From: Brevibacterium antiquum CNRZ 918
GTDB taxonomy: Bacteria; Actinomycetota; Actinomycetes; Actinomycetales; Brevibacteriaceae
Direction: 5' to 3'
Length of the DNA stretch: 64,000 nt
Assembly (NCBI RefSeq): GCF_900169145.1
Contig: NZ_FXZD01000005.1
Coordinates: forward strand, 186,001-250,000
The notes under the pieces were generated by a model. It saw only the letters and a list, made by a program, of their open reading frames with translations, did not search any database and was not told the origin of the DNA. Shown here one piece after another: positions 25,886 to 34,825 of the stretch. Every line of letters begins with the position of its first letter. The stretch's first letter is position 1. The translations under genes were made by a program, and so were the position numbers.

Positions 25886-26085
25886 GCCAGTCCTCCGTTC
25901 TCAGTCTCCGAACGATGATCGTTCGTCGCGGCGGATGGACCGGAAGGTGCTGTGGTGAGCTGGTCCTCAGCGATGTCCTCGGCCTTCCAGCCGCGGGAGA
26001 GGTAGACGAAGACAAGCGTGTAGATCACCCATATTGCGGGGATGCCGAAGATGATGACGACTGTTGCCGTCGGAAGGCCGAACAT
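25882..26085 (-). CDS. Small membrane accessory protein of the symporter
   Basis: A 67-residue protein with one long hydrophobic helix, MFGLPTATVVIIFGIPAIWV, continuing through IYTLVFVYL. A charged cytoplasmic tail follows. ATG 26085 has GAGGTGG upstream; the longer frame to 26208 is not needed. The gene overlaps the symporter start by 4 bp. Small subunits of this form precede many actinobacterial SSS transporters and are thought to aid assembly or activity. A perfect palindrome at 25909-25925 lies in its 3' coding end. Confidence 0.8.
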   Translation of the reverse strand: MFGLPTATVVIIFGIPAIWVIYTLVFVYLSRGWKAEDIAEDQLTTAPSGPSAATNDHRSETENGGLA

Positions 26086-26427
26086 GGAGACCACCTCATT
26101 GTGTCGCTGAACATAACTGATGGATGCGCCCAGAAGGGCGACCCCGAGGTGCGTTGACGACCGCTCGCAGTGTGCGAAAGCCGGTGCCGCACTGAAGTGA
26201 CCATACAACGTTTTCTCAGAGGGATCACAAGTTTCTCAGATTGAGCCACCATGCAGACAAATTTCGGGCGAGCCCGGAGTCCGCCGTTCACACCCCTACT
26301 CACCAGTGCATTCGTGACATCATTGAATCGACTCAGCGCGGCGCATCCGCTTCGCCTATCGCGACGACACCACCGCTGACGGCCGAGGCGGGCAGAGCAG
26401 CACCGAGACGGACAGAGGGAGCGATAC
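26086..26427. other. Divergent spacer between symporter operon and acetoacetate-CoA ligase
   Basis: No gene is seen in these 342 bp. A 9-bp direct repeat, TTTCTCAGA, occurs at 26212-26220 and 26232-26240 (period 20). On the minus strand TTGTGA, 19 bp and TATGGT (about 26229 to 26199) could be the symporter promoter, with a long leader. The ligase ribosome-binding site GAGGGAG lies just before 26428. Confidence 0.4.
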
Positions 26428-28446
26428 ATGGACAGGAACAAGCTCTGGGAACCCAGCGCAGAGAGAGTCCGGGACTCGGAGATCCGCCGATTCCAAGGCT
26501 GGCTGCAGGACACCCACGGTGTGTCGACGAACTCCTACGACGAGCTCCACCGATGGAGCATCGAACATCTCGACGAATTCTGGGAATCGGTCTGGGAGTA
26601 CTTCGCCGTCATCGGTCAGCGAGGAGACTCCCCGGTGCGCACGGGTGAGTCCATTCCGAACACACGCTGGTTCCCGGGAGCCAAGTTGAACTTCGCGGAG
26701 AATCTCCTCAGACAGGCCGATTCGACTCCTGACACCGAGGCGGTCGTCGGCCTCCATGAGAGCCGCCCGCGGGAGGCTCTGACCTGGGAGCAGCTGCGTA
26801 GGCAGGTCGCCGCGCTGAGCAAGCACCTGCGCAGCCTCGGCATCGGTCCCGGTGACACGGTCTGTGCTGTCCTGCCCAGCTTGACACAGACCGTCGTCGC
26901 CCTCCTGGCCAGCGCCAGCCTCGGCGCGATCTGGTCGGTGGTGAACACCGACTTCGGAGTCGACGGCATCGCGGATCGGTTCGCTCAGATCGAACCCAAG
27001 GTACTCATCACCGTCGATGCACACGAGTTCAACGGTCATGTCATCGACCAGGTGCCACAGCTGCCGAAGATCCTCGCCGCACTGCCAACGGTGCGCCACC
27101 ACATCCTCGTCGACTCAGGAGCCCTGGTCAGCTCAGGCGAGGGCTCCCCCATACCCGCGGCCGAGCTCGACCTCGAAATACCCAGCGTCCGGTTCAGCAA
27201 GATCATGTCGGACCGGGCCGAACCGAAGTACGAAATCCTGGGCTTCTCCCACCCACTGTGGGTGCTCTACTCCTCCGGCACGACAGGCAAACCCAAGGGG
27301 ATCGTCCATTCCCACGGCGGAATCGTGCTCGAGGCGCTCAAGGCGAATGCGTTCCAGTACGATGTTCGGCCCACCGATCGAGTGCACTTCGCAGTCTCGA
27401 CGACCTGGGTGGTGTGGAACCTCATGGTTGATGCCATGATGCGCGGAGCCACCATCATCACCTATGACGGTGCCCCGACCTTCGAACGCCCCGACCGCCA
27501 TCTGAAGATATGCAGTGACGAGGACGCTACCCTGTTCTGCACCGGGGCGGCAGTCCTGTCCCTCGCAGCACGCTCGGGAGCATCACCGAAGGAATCCTAC
27601 TCGTTGACGAATCTGCGCACGATCATCTCGACAGGCTCACCCCTGCCAACGGCAACCTGGACCTGGGTCTATGAGCACGTTAAGGCCGACATGCTCGTGG
27701 GCTCCGATTCCGGCGGTACGGACATCTCCTCGGGAATCTTGGGATCGAACCCGCTCGATCCCGTCTACAGCGGAGAGCTTCAGGGCCCCTACCTCGGTGT
27801 GGATGCTCGCACCGTCGACGGCGCGGGCACCAGTGTTGAGGGCGAGGTAGGCGAACTCGTCATGGCGCAGCCGCTTCCGTCGATGCCGGTGATGTTCTGG
27901 AATGATCCGAGCGGCGAGAAGTTCCGCAGTGCCTACTTCGACGACTTCCCCGAGCTTTGGCGGCAGGGCGACTGGGCGACGAAGATGCCTGGAGGCGGCT
28001 TCATCATCCACGGGCGTTCGGACGCGACCATCAACCGGGGCGGCATCCGCATGGGATCGGCCGATATCTGCCAGGTCGTGGATTCGGTTCCCGGCGTACA
28101 CGAATCGATGGTGCTTGGAGCCGAACTCGAGGACGGAGACTACTTCATGCCGCTGTTCATCGTCCCTGCGCCCGGCACGGAGGTTGACGATGCGCTCAAA
28201 GCCGCAGTCGTGCAGGCGATCAGGTCACGCGTGTCCCCTCGATATGTTCCCGACGAGATCTTTCCGGCCCCCGGTGTGCCCCGCACCCGCACCGGCAAGA
28301 TCATGGAGGTCCCGATCAAGAGAGTCTTCCAAGGTGGAGATCCCGCTGCGGTGAATCGGACCACGGCCGCCGAGGCTGACATCGTCGAGTGGTTCGTCGA
28401 CTTCGCCCACCGCTTCGCCGAGAACCGGGGCGCTCGCCCACGCTGA
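26428..28446 (+). CDS. Acetoacetate-CoA ligase
   Basis: A 672-residue ANL ligase of the acetoacetyl-CoA synthetase branch (EC 6.2.1.16). Length and N-terminus (WFPGAKLNFAENLL) distinguish it from acetyl-CoA synthetase. LYSSGTTGKPKGIVHSHGG is the ATP motif, GSDSGGTDI the substrate/adenine segment, and RTRTGKIMEVPIKR carries the catalytic lysine. It activates acetoacetate for thiolytic use, a step in ketone-body or leucine breakdown, which fits the symporter next door and the thiolase at 4574. ATG 26428 has GAGGGAG upstream. It converges on the molybdo-enzyme gene with 5 bp between stops. Confidence 0.92.
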   Translation: MDRNKLWEPSAERVRDSEIRRFQGWLQDTHGVSTNSYDELHRWSIEHLDEFWESVWEYFAVIGQRGDSPVRTGESIPNTRWFPGAKLNFAENLLRQADSTPDTEAVVGLHESRPREALTWEQLRRQVAALSKHLRSLGIGPGDTVCAVLPSLTQTVVALLASASLGAIWSVVNTDFGVDGIADRFAQIEPKVLITVDAHEFNGHVIDQVPQLPKILAALPTVRHHILVDSGALVSSGEGSPIPAAELDLEIPSVRFSKIMSDRAEPKYEILGFSHPLWVLYSSGTTGKPKGIVHSHGGIVLEALKANAFQYDVRPTDRVHFAVSTTWVVWNLMVDAMMRGATIITYDGAPTFERPDRHLKICSDEDATLFCTGAAVLSLAARSGASPKESYSLTNLRTIISTGSPLPTATWTWVYEHVKADMLVGSDSGGTDISSGILGSNPLDPVYSGELQGPYLGVDARTVDGAGTSVEGEVGELVMAQPLPSMPVMFWNDPSGEKFRSAYFDDFPELWRQGDWATKMPGGGFIIHGRSDATINRGGIRMGSADICQVVDSVPGVHESMVLGAELEDGDYFMPLFIVPAPGTEVDDALKAAVVQAIRSRVSPRYVPDEIFPAPGVPRTRTGKIMEVPIKRVFQGGDPAAVNRTTAAEADIVEWFVDFAHRFAENRGARPR

Positions 28447-28451
28447 AACGC

Positions 28452-30026
28452 TCAGTCCACGACGAACTGGCGGTCGTGGAGGCCGGTGGCGCTGCCGGGA
28501 ATCGCGGGTCGGCGTTCGGAGATCTGGACGTTGCCGTCGGCATCGACTGCTCTCACCGTCACAGTGTGGGTGCCGGGTTCAAGGTTGTTGAAGGGACACC
28601 GCCATTGCCGCCAGGTGTCGGTGGTCAGTTCCTTGCTCAGCTCCGCTGTGTGCCAATCGCCGTTGTCGATGCGGACTTGCACCTCGGCGATGCCGACGTG
28701 CTGAGCCCAGGCCATTCCCGCGGTGATGATCTGTCCGTCCTTGTTGGGGCTGGCATGGTCACCGGCACGGGGAACGTCAACGCGGGAGGCCACGAGTACG
28801 GGCCCGTGGGTGGCCCAGCCGCGTTTCGTCCAATAGGCCTCCTTATCAGTGAAGCGGGTGACTTCGAGTTCCGTCACCCATTTGGTCGCCGACACGAACC
28901 CGTAGAGTCCGGGCACGACGAGCCGAGCGGGGAATCCGTGGTCGCGGGGCAACGGTTCACCGTTCATCCCGACGGCCAGCAGGGAGGCCCGATCATCGGT
29001 GAGGACCTCGAGGGGTGTTGAGGCGGTGAAGCCGTCGTCGGATGTCGACAGCACCATGTCTGCGTCCGCGCTCGGTTTGGCGCGTTTGAGCAGGTCTCGT
29101 ACCGGGTATCCCAGCCAGGTGGCGTTGCCGACGAGGTCACCGCCGACCTGGTTCGAGACGCAGGTCAGGCTCACTCGGTGCTCTTCCAGTGGCAGGTCGA
29201 GCAATTCGGCCATGGTGATCGTGACTTCGTCTTCGACCATTCCGTGAATGTGCAGCGACCAGGAGGATGCGTCGACCGACGGTGGGATGAGCGCGGTGTC
29301 GATGCGGTAGAAGTCGTCGTTGGGTGTCATGATCGGGGCGAGTCCGTCGATGTCCAGGTCGGCTCCCGCTGGGATCTCCGGCGCCGAGGTGGCCGGTCGT
29401 GGCAGCACGAGCTTCGTCACAGCTCCTGCCGCGTTCCGGGCGAGGATCGATGCCGACTGACCTGCCGCAATCGCAGCGATGCCGACAGCGCTCAGGCCCG
29501 CGGCAAGACCGAAGAAGGCACGCCGGTCGGTGCCTGGCCGACCGTCGATGTCGGCGCTCCGGTCTGTGCTGGCGGAGTCCTCCGAACGTAGTTCTCGGCC
29601 ATCGCCGAGGCGGATCAGTCCCATGTATGCCGCGCAGCCCAGTGCCACTCCCCCCAGGGCCGGAATCGAATCGAGGAGCGCCCCGCCTGTGCTCAGCAAC
29701 AGGAAGACCGGCAGGATGCCGAGACCGATGAGGAGCACGAATGACAGGGTTCGCCGACGTAAGCCGATTCGTCCGATCACACCCCCGACGACGGCTCCGA
29801 CGACGACCAGGGTGATGATGAGAGCGAGTTTGTCGTTCGTGCCGAAGATGCTGATGGCGGCCTTGATCATGGCCGTCGGCGTGAGAGGAATGATCGCCTG
29901 CCCCAGGATCAGCAATGGGGCCGTCGTCGCGGAGAAGGCACCGGCAATGAATTCGGCAGCCCCGAAGTAGACAAGGGTAGCCACGACACCGGCGAGGGTG
30001 AAGAGCAGTGGGCGGCGATCGGTCAT
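28452..30026 (-). CDS. Membrane-anchored molybdopterin-dependent oxidoreductase (sulfite oxidase family)
   Basis: A 524-residue protein with two parts. Residues 1-140 hold four or five membrane segments. A second hydrophobic stretch near 170-190 is preceded by DRRAFFG, reminiscent of a twin-arginine leader. From about 225 onward is the sulfite-oxidase catalytic fold, including RVSLTCVSNQVGGDLVGN with the molybdenum-ligating Cys289, and then the Ig-like Mo-cofactor dimerisation domain (RVDVPRAG...VQVRIDNGDW). The catalytic domain likely faces outside. The electron acceptor and substrate are unknown; such fusions are common in actinobacteria. Confidence 0.85.
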   Translation of the reverse strand: MTDRRPLLFTLAGVVATLVYFGAAEFIAGAFSATTAPLLILGQAIIPLTPTAMIKAAISIFGTNDKLALIITLVVVGAVVGGVIGRIGLRRRTLSFVLLIGLGILPVFLLLSTGGALLDSIPALGGVALGCAAYMGLIRLGDGRELRSEDSASTDRSADIDGRPGTDRRAFFGLAAGLSAVGIAAIAAGQSASILARNAAGAVTKLVLPRPATSAPEIPAGADLDIDGLAPIMTPNDDFYRIDTALIPPSVDASSWSLHIHGMVEDEVTITMAELLDLPLEEHRVSLTCVSNQVGGDLVGNATWLGYPVRDLLKRAKPSADADMVLSTSDDGFTASTPLEVLTDDRASLLAVGMNGEPLPRDHGFPARLVVPGLYGFVSATKWVTELEVTRFTDKEAYWTKRGWATHGPVLVASRVDVPRAGDHASPNKDGQIITAGMAWAQHVGIAEVQVRIDNGDWHTAELSKELTTDTWRQWRCPFNNLEPGTHTVTVRAVDADGNVQISERRPAIPGSATGLHDRQFVVD

Positions 30027-30184
30027 CTGAATTTCGCACCTTCTCGGGGCAGCGGATGGTGCCCTCGATTATCCTCGTCTGCAACCGTCCGTGGGGGCGG
30101 AAGACCTTACAGAACAATGACGTCGGCTTCGTCTAGAGGGTTCGGAGGCATCAGGCCAGAATTCGTCAGTGGTTGCCGATGGTC

Positions 30185-30532
30185 TCAGGCAAGGCCCCGA
30201 CGGAGTCGAACCGCGGCGTCCAGCATCAGCTCCAGACGCTCCAGTCGCTGTGTTTCCGGCAGGTTCGCAGCAGACTCTATTCCGTCGTCGATGAGCACCA
30301 CGACCTGGTCAGCCAGGCTCTGATCTCCCAGTTCCGGGACCGCGCGGCCTTCGGAGCCGATAGACGAGAACTGCGCAAGCGCCTCGGTGATGGTGCCGCG
30401 ACGTGACAATATGCCAGCCGTGCTGTCGGGGGAATTCGGACCTGTCTCAGCGAGCTGACGAGGGTTCAGGCCGATGATGCGGATACGCAGACGGCGGACC
30501 TCTGTTTCGAGGTCCGCCGTCACGTTGTTCAT
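30185..30532 (-). CDS. Hypothetical small helical protein, leaderless
   Basis: A 115-residue protein of unknown family. It is predicted largely helical (LETEVRRLRIRIIG; LERLELMLDAAVRLRRGL) with no signal or membrane segment. TATGAT at 30539-30544 sits exactly 6 nt before ATG 30532, as for other leaderless genes here, and third codon positions are GC-rich, so I consider it real. A perfect 12-bp hairpin covers codons 5-14. It stands between the molybdo-enzyme and BI-1 genes on the same strand. I do not assign a function. Confidence 0.6.
   Translation of the reverse strand: MNNVTADLETEVRRLRIRIIGLNPRQLAETGPNSPDSTAGILSRRGTITEALAQFSSIGSEGRAVPELGDQSLADQVVVLIDDGIESAANLPETQRLERLELMLDAAVRLRRGLA
30491..30520. 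repeat. Perfect 12-bp inverted repeat inside a leaderless gene
   Basis: ACGGCGGACCTC at 30491-30502 and GAGGTCCGCCGT at 30509-30520 form a fully paired stem with a 6-nt loop TGTTTC. On the minus-strand transcript it would occupy nucleotides +13 to +42, just after the leaderless start. No T tract follows on either strand, so it is not a typical terminator. Confidence 0.8.
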
Positions 30533-30538
30533 GGCTCA

Positions 30539-30544
30539 ATCATA
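30539..30544 (-). promoter_or_regulatory. -10 box TATGAT, leaderless start of the 115-residue gene
   Basis: TATGAT is one base from the TATAAT ideal and lies 6 nt before ATG 30532. No Shine-Dalgarno sequence is present. Confidence 0.5.
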
Positions 30545-30598
30545 GACGTCGATCCCGGGACCACACAGCTGGTGTGTGAGGCCTGGGGCCGGGAGTGT

Positions 30599-31405
30599 CT
30601 AGTTCCTGAAGTAGGAGATGAGGCGCAGGATTTCGATGTAGAGCCATACGAGGGTGACCATGAGGGAGAATGCGCACATCCAGGAGTACTTCTCCGGGAT
30701 CCGCTGCTTCACGCCCTGTTCGATCATCTGGAAGTCCATGATCAAGGTCATGGCCGCGAGCACCGTGGCGACGATGCCGATGATGACACCCAGCGGCATG
30801 GTTATACCCATGATGTTGATCTCGACGCTGCGTGCGCCACCTGAGCCAGTCATCATCGCGATGCCGAAGTTGATGAGCGAGAAGATGGCATAACCACCGA
30901 CGGCGATCAGCATGAACTTCTTCATCTTCGAGCCGTAGCGCACGCCCTTGAACTTGAACAGGGCGAGCATGACGCCGAAGACGCAGAGCGTGGCGAGAAC
31001 CGCCTGGATGACGATGCCGGGGAACATGGTCTCGAACATAGAGGAGATGCCGCCGAGGAAGACACCTTCGAAGGCGGCATAGCCGATGATCAGGCCCTTG
31101 TTCGGCTCCTTCTTGAAGGCGTTGACAAGTCCGAGGACTAACGCGATGAGCATCGCGGGAAAGGCCAGGGGCGTGACGAACCAGCCGAGTACGGCGCCGG
31201 CGAGAAGAATGGTGAAGAGGACACCGGTCTTCATCATCACATCGTCGTAGGTCATTGCCCGTTCGGCGGTCTGCGGACCGGCATTGCGGGTCTGCGCGGC
31301 AGGCTTGTCGAACAGGTTGTTGAGCTCCTGGTCGGACATGACCGGTTCGTTGCGTCCGGCCTGAACTCCCTGGTTGAGAGCCCGGTTCATCATGGGGTTA
31401 CTCAC
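30599..31405 (-). CDS. Bax inhibitor-1/YccA family membrane protein
   Basis: A 268-residue protein. A soluble N-terminal tail of about 55 residues is followed by seven membrane segments, beginning VLFTILLAGAVLGWFVTPLAF. The C-terminal half, MTLIMDFQMIEQGV...WLYIEILRLISYF, is the BI-1/YccA signature with its conserved aspartate pair. Bacterial members behave as pH-sensitive calcium leak or stress-related membrane proteins; its role here is not shown. The start is GTG 31405 with AAAGGA 9 nt upstream. It is a monocistronic-looking gene. Confidence 0.87.
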   Translation of the reverse strand: MSNPMMNRALNQGVQAGRNEPVMSDQELNNLFDKPAAQTRNAGPQTAERAMTYDDVMMKTGVLFTILLAGAVLGWFVTPLAFPAMLIALVLGLVNAFKKEPNKGLIIGYAAFEGVFLGGISSMFETMFPGIVIQAVLATLCVFGVMLALFKFKGVRYGSKMKKFMLIAVGGYAIFSLINFGIAMMTGSGGARSVEINIMGITMPLGVIIGIVATVLAAMTLIMDFQMIEQGVKQRIPEKYSWMCAFSLMVTLVWLYIEILRLISYFRN

Positions 31406-31696
31406 GGTCGAGATCCTTTCGATCTGAGCAGGTTGCTCGCACAGACGAAATGCCGCACGAGAGTTGAATCATGGTCTCAGTCTAGTCACTTGAGCTGGAC
31501 ACATACTGAAGATCTGGTGCTCGAGAAGACGAGCGTTGCACGATCGTAACGCTCATCCACTGCCCGACTATTCCCGCAGCCACAGGTGTCGCTGCGACCC
31601 TCCCACATCGAACGCAGAGCCGAGCGTCGAGAGCAGGCTGCAGGAATCTCCTCTCGACGGTGCGGCGTGCTTTCGCCGGTGCGAGACAGTGCGGCC

Positions 31697-33280
31697 TCAG
31701 CCCATGTGGTAGCTCGTGGCCGAGCCCGGTCCCCAGGGGATTCCGGTGGACCACCAGATGAAGAACAGCAGTCCCCAGAAGACGAACATTGCGAACGACA
31801 GCGGGATCGTGAACGAGAGCAGGGTGCCGATTCCCGCGTCCTTCTTGTAGCGCTGGATGAAGCCGAGGACAACGACGAAGTAGGGGCTCATGGGCGAGAT
31901 GATGTTCGTCGTCGAGTCACCGATGCGGTACAGGGCCTGCGTGGTCTCTGGGGCGATGGACAGGAGCATGAACATCGGCACGAGCACCGGGGCCATCAAT
32001 GTCCACAAACCCGATCCCGAAGTCAGGAACAGCGCACCCAGGGCCACGAGCACCCATCCGCCCATCAGGATGACGAACGTCCCGGTGTTGAGCGAGCCGA
32101 AGAACTCCGCTCCCCGGATCGCTAGGATCTCGCCGAGGCTGGACATCTTGAACAGGGCCAGGAACTGGCTGGCGGCGAAGAACAGGACGATGACGGGCAC
32201 GAACGGGAGGAGCCCCTTGCCCATCATGTCGGGGATATCGGAGGTCTTCTTGATCGTACCGGTGGCGTAGCCGTAGACGATGCCGACGATGAAGAAGCCG
32301 AAGCCGATGATGGCGGCGATGCCCGACATCAGTCCTGATTCGGGGCCGAATGCCCCGGCCTCGTCGCGGAGGAACGAGTCCTGGGGCCAGGCGAGGAGGA
32401 ACAGGATCGCTGCGCAGGCGACGATGGACAGCACGGCAAGGACCATGCCCCGCTTCTCGTTGGAGTCCAACGCCATCTTGACGTCGAAGTTGTCCGGATC
32501 GTTCTCGTCAGGTGCGTCGAGTTCCATCTGATCGGCACGTTTGGTCAGCAGGAGTTCGGTGACCAGGGTGATGGCACCTGCCACGACGAACATCGAGATG
32601 AAGTTGAAGTAGAAGTTCGCGAGCGGGCTGACGACGTAGTCCGGGTCGATGATCTGAGCCGCCGAGGTGGAGAGTCCACCGAGGATTGTGTCCATGGAGT
32701 TGACCATGGGCGCCGCTGAATACCCGCCCGAGGTGGCAGCGTAGGCGACGACGCAGCCCAGCAGAGGGTTGCGCCCCACCGCTTTGAACGCAAGTCCGCC
32801 GAGGGGAATCATGATCATGTACGAGGCATCCGAGGCGATCGATGCGGCGGTGCCGGCGAGTGCGACGATGAAGGTGATCCACTTCGGTGAGGCACCAGCG
32901 ATCGTTCCACGCAGCATCGCCGGAATCAGACCGGACTGCTCAGCCACGGCGACGCCGATGAGGACGATGAGGACCAGACCCAGTGGTGGGAACGTGACGA
33001 AGTTGTTCGTGGCTCCGGCGACGATCGCACGCAGGGACTCAGTGCTGAAGAGGTTGGTGACCGTCACCGTCTCATCGGTGGCCGGATTGACGGCCTGCAG
33101 GCCGGTGCCGGAGAAGATCGCCGAGAGCGCCATGACCACGACGGCCAGCGACAGGAACAGCCAGAATGGGTGGGGAAGTTTGTTTCCGGCCTTCTCGATG
33201 ATGACCAGCAGGCGCATGAGCCAGTTGAGATCGGCCGGCCTTTTCGTTTTGGTGTCGGTGACAGCGGCGGTGCGCGACAT
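31697..33280 (-). CDS. AbgT family transporter
   Basis: A 527-residue transporter with about 11-13 membrane helices. The blocks PHPFWLFLSLAVVVMALSAI, ATNNFVTFPPLGLVL, AGTAASIASDASYMIMIPLG and the late SGSGLWTLMAPVLVPMFM are AbgT hallmarks. Family members import p-aminobenzoyl-glutamate or export sulfonamides; which applies here cannot be read off. A GAGGAG ribosome-binding site precedes ATG 33280. No folate or peptidase gene is adjacent, so this does not look like an abgAB-T operon. Confidence 0.88.
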   Translation of the reverse strand: MSRTAAVTDTKTKRPADLNWLMRLLVIIEKAGNKLPHPFWLFLSLAVVVMALSAIFSGTGLQAVNPATDETVTVTNLFSTESLRAIVAGATNNFVTFPPLGLVLIVLIGVAVAEQSGLIPAMLRGTIAGASPKWITFIVALAGTAASIASDASYMIMIPLGGLAFKAVGRNPLLGCVVAYAATSGGYSAAPMVNSMDTILGGLSTSAAQIIDPDYVVSPLANFYFNFISMFVVAGAITLVTELLLTKRADQMELDAPDENDPDNFDVKMALDSNEKRGMVLAVLSIVACAAILFLLAWPQDSFLRDEAGAFGPESGLMSGIAAIIGFGFFIVGIVYGYATGTIKKTSDIPDMMGKGLLPFVPVIVLFFAASQFLALFKMSSLGEILAIRGAEFFGSLNTGTFVILMGGWVLVALGALFLTSGSGLWTLMAPVLVPMFMLLSIAPETTQALYRIGDSTTNIISPMSPYFVVVLGFIQRYKKDAGIGTLLSFTIPLSFAMFVFWGLLFFIWWSTGIPWGPGSATSYHMG

Positions 33281-33491
33281 CGATGCTCCTCAGTGATTCG
33301 TACAGGGTATGTGCAGATGAGCCGGTCGGTGCCCCTCATACAGTGGTCGAGACACGACTGATCTGTGGCAGGGGACACTGTGTGCACCGCCCAGTGTTAT
33401 AGAGATCACTGATTGCGGCGAGACGATCTCATATCCTGGATCGACTGCGACATCCGCTGCGCTGGTGCAAGAGCATGTGCACGCCTGCGGG

Positions 33492-33527
33492 CAAAGAGAA
33501 AGCCGACCGCACGAAGGTGCGATCGGC
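33492..33527 (-). terminator. Rho-independent terminator of ino1
   Basis: On the minus strand GCCGA-t-CGCAC and GTGCG-g-TCGGC pair around a CTTC loop with a single mismatch. TTTCTCTTTG follows at 33501-33492. It lies 26 bp past the ino1 stop. Confidence 0.75.
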
Positions 33528-33553
33528 AATCTCAGGCCGCTGGGGCGTTCAGC

Positions 33554-34639
33554 TCAGCGTTCGAGGTTTCCTTGGATGAAGGCTTCGACTGCGTCGTGAG
33601 CAGAATCGTCGCCCGTCTGTTCCGGAGGCGACTTCATGAAGTACGACGATGCCGAGATGAGGGCTCCGCCGATTCCGCGGTCGAGTCCGATCTTTGCCGC
33701 ACGGACGGCGTCGATGATGACTCCGGCGGAGTTCGGCGAGTCCCAGACTTCGAGCTTGTATTCCAGCGACACCGGAGCATCACCGAAGTTACGGCCCTCG
33801 AGACGGACGAAGGCCCATTTGCGATCGTCGAGCCACTCGATGTAGTCGCTGGGTCCGATGTGGACGTTGCGGGGAGCGAGCTCGGCCGAGGTGTTCGAGG
33901 TCACGGCCTGAGTCTTCGAGATCTTCTTCGACTCGAGGCGCTTTCGCTCGAGCATGTTCTTGAAGTCCATGTTTCCGCCCACATTGAGCTGGTACGTGCG
34001 GTCGAGGACGACGCCGCGGTCTTCGAACAGTTTGGCCATCACCCGGTGAGTGATGGTCGCACCGATCTGACTCTTGATGTCGTCACCGACGATCGGCACA
34101 CCAGCGGCACGGAACTTCTCGTCCCACTCCTTGGTCCCGGCGATGAAGACAGGCAGGGCATTGACGAATGCGACCTTCGCGTCGATGGCGGCCTGTGCGT
34201 AGTACTCGACGGCCTCCTGCGAACCTACGGGCAGGTAGCAGACGAGAACATCGGCTTTCGCGTCGCGCAGCGCCTGTGCGGCGTCGACAGGTTCGATATC
34301 GGATTCGACGATGGTCTCGCGGTAGTACTCGCCGAGCCCGTCCAGGGTCGGTCCGCGTTGAACCTCGACTCCGGTCGCTGGCACGTCGGCGATCTTTATC
34401 GTGTTGTTCTCACTGGCCGTGATGGCCTCAGCAATATCGGTGCCGACTTTCTTGCCGTCGACATCAAATGCGGCAACGAATTCGATATCACCGACGTGAT
34501 AATCGCCGAATTCAACGTGCATGAGGCCCGGTACTTTACTTCCTGGGGCCGTATCCCTGTAATACTCAACACCTTGGATCAGGGAAGAGGCGCAGTTGCC
34601 CAATCCGGCAATCGCGACTCGAATCGATTTCGTTCCCAC
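33554..34639 (-). CDS. ino1: Myo-inositol-1-phosphate synthase (Ino1)
   Basis: A 361-residue NAD-dependent synthase converting glucose-6-phosphate to inositol-1-phosphate, the entry step for phosphatidylinositol and mycothiol in actinobacteria. The Rossmann start [50 protein letters not shown] and [12 protein letters not shown] are diagnostic, with the catalytic lysines in the last two regions. The start is GTG 34639 with AAGGAGAGA upstream. It is monocistronic, with its own terminator and a promoter region carrying a 22-bp tandem repeat. Confidence 0.93.
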   Translation of the reverse strand: MGTKSIRVAIAGLGNCASSLIQGVEYYRDTAPGSKVPGLMHVEFGDYHVGDIEFVAAFDVDGKKVGTDIAEAITASENNTIKIADVPATGVEVQRGPTLDGLGEYYRETIVESDIEPVDAAQALRDAKADVLVCYLPVGSQEAVEYYAQAAIDAKVAFVNALPVFIAGTKEWDEKFRAAGVPIVGDDIKSQIGATITHRVMAKLFEDRGVVLDRTYQLNVGGNMDFKNMLERKRLESKKISKTQAVTSNTSAELAPRNVHIGPSDYIEWLDDRKWAFVRLEGRNFGDAPVSLEYKLEVWDSPNSAGVIIDAVRAAKIGLDRGIGGALISASSYFMKSPPEQTGDDSAHDAVEAFIQGNLER

Positions 34640-34736
34640 GTCTGTGATCTCTCCTTTGTCATTCCGGGTCTCCCCGAGCGTCAGGTCTCCCCAACTGGGG
34701 CCACCTTGAAATGACCCCGACTATTCATCTTAATGT

Positions 34737-34780
34737 CCTCGTCAAAACGGCGAGACGTCTTCGTCGAAACGGCGAGACGT
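34737..34780. repeat. 22-bp tandem direct repeat upstream of ino1
   Basis: Two adjacent 22-bp units (34737-34758 and 34759-34780) share the core AAACGGCGAGACGT and differ at only two positions. The spacing is two helical turns. On the minus strand TAAGAT, a possible -10, follows immediately. This is the layout expected for a pair of regulator half-sites in the ino1 promoter. Confidence 0.6.
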
Positions 34781-34825
34781 GTGATCGGCTGAGGGTTTGG
34801 CCTCCGCCGATCGCGGTGTGTGGGC

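Noticed and set aside
24797..25918. 373-residue plus-strand open frame, Asp/His/Gly-rich
   Set aside because: It is the reverse complement of membrane helices in the symporter; composition is typical of a shadow frame.
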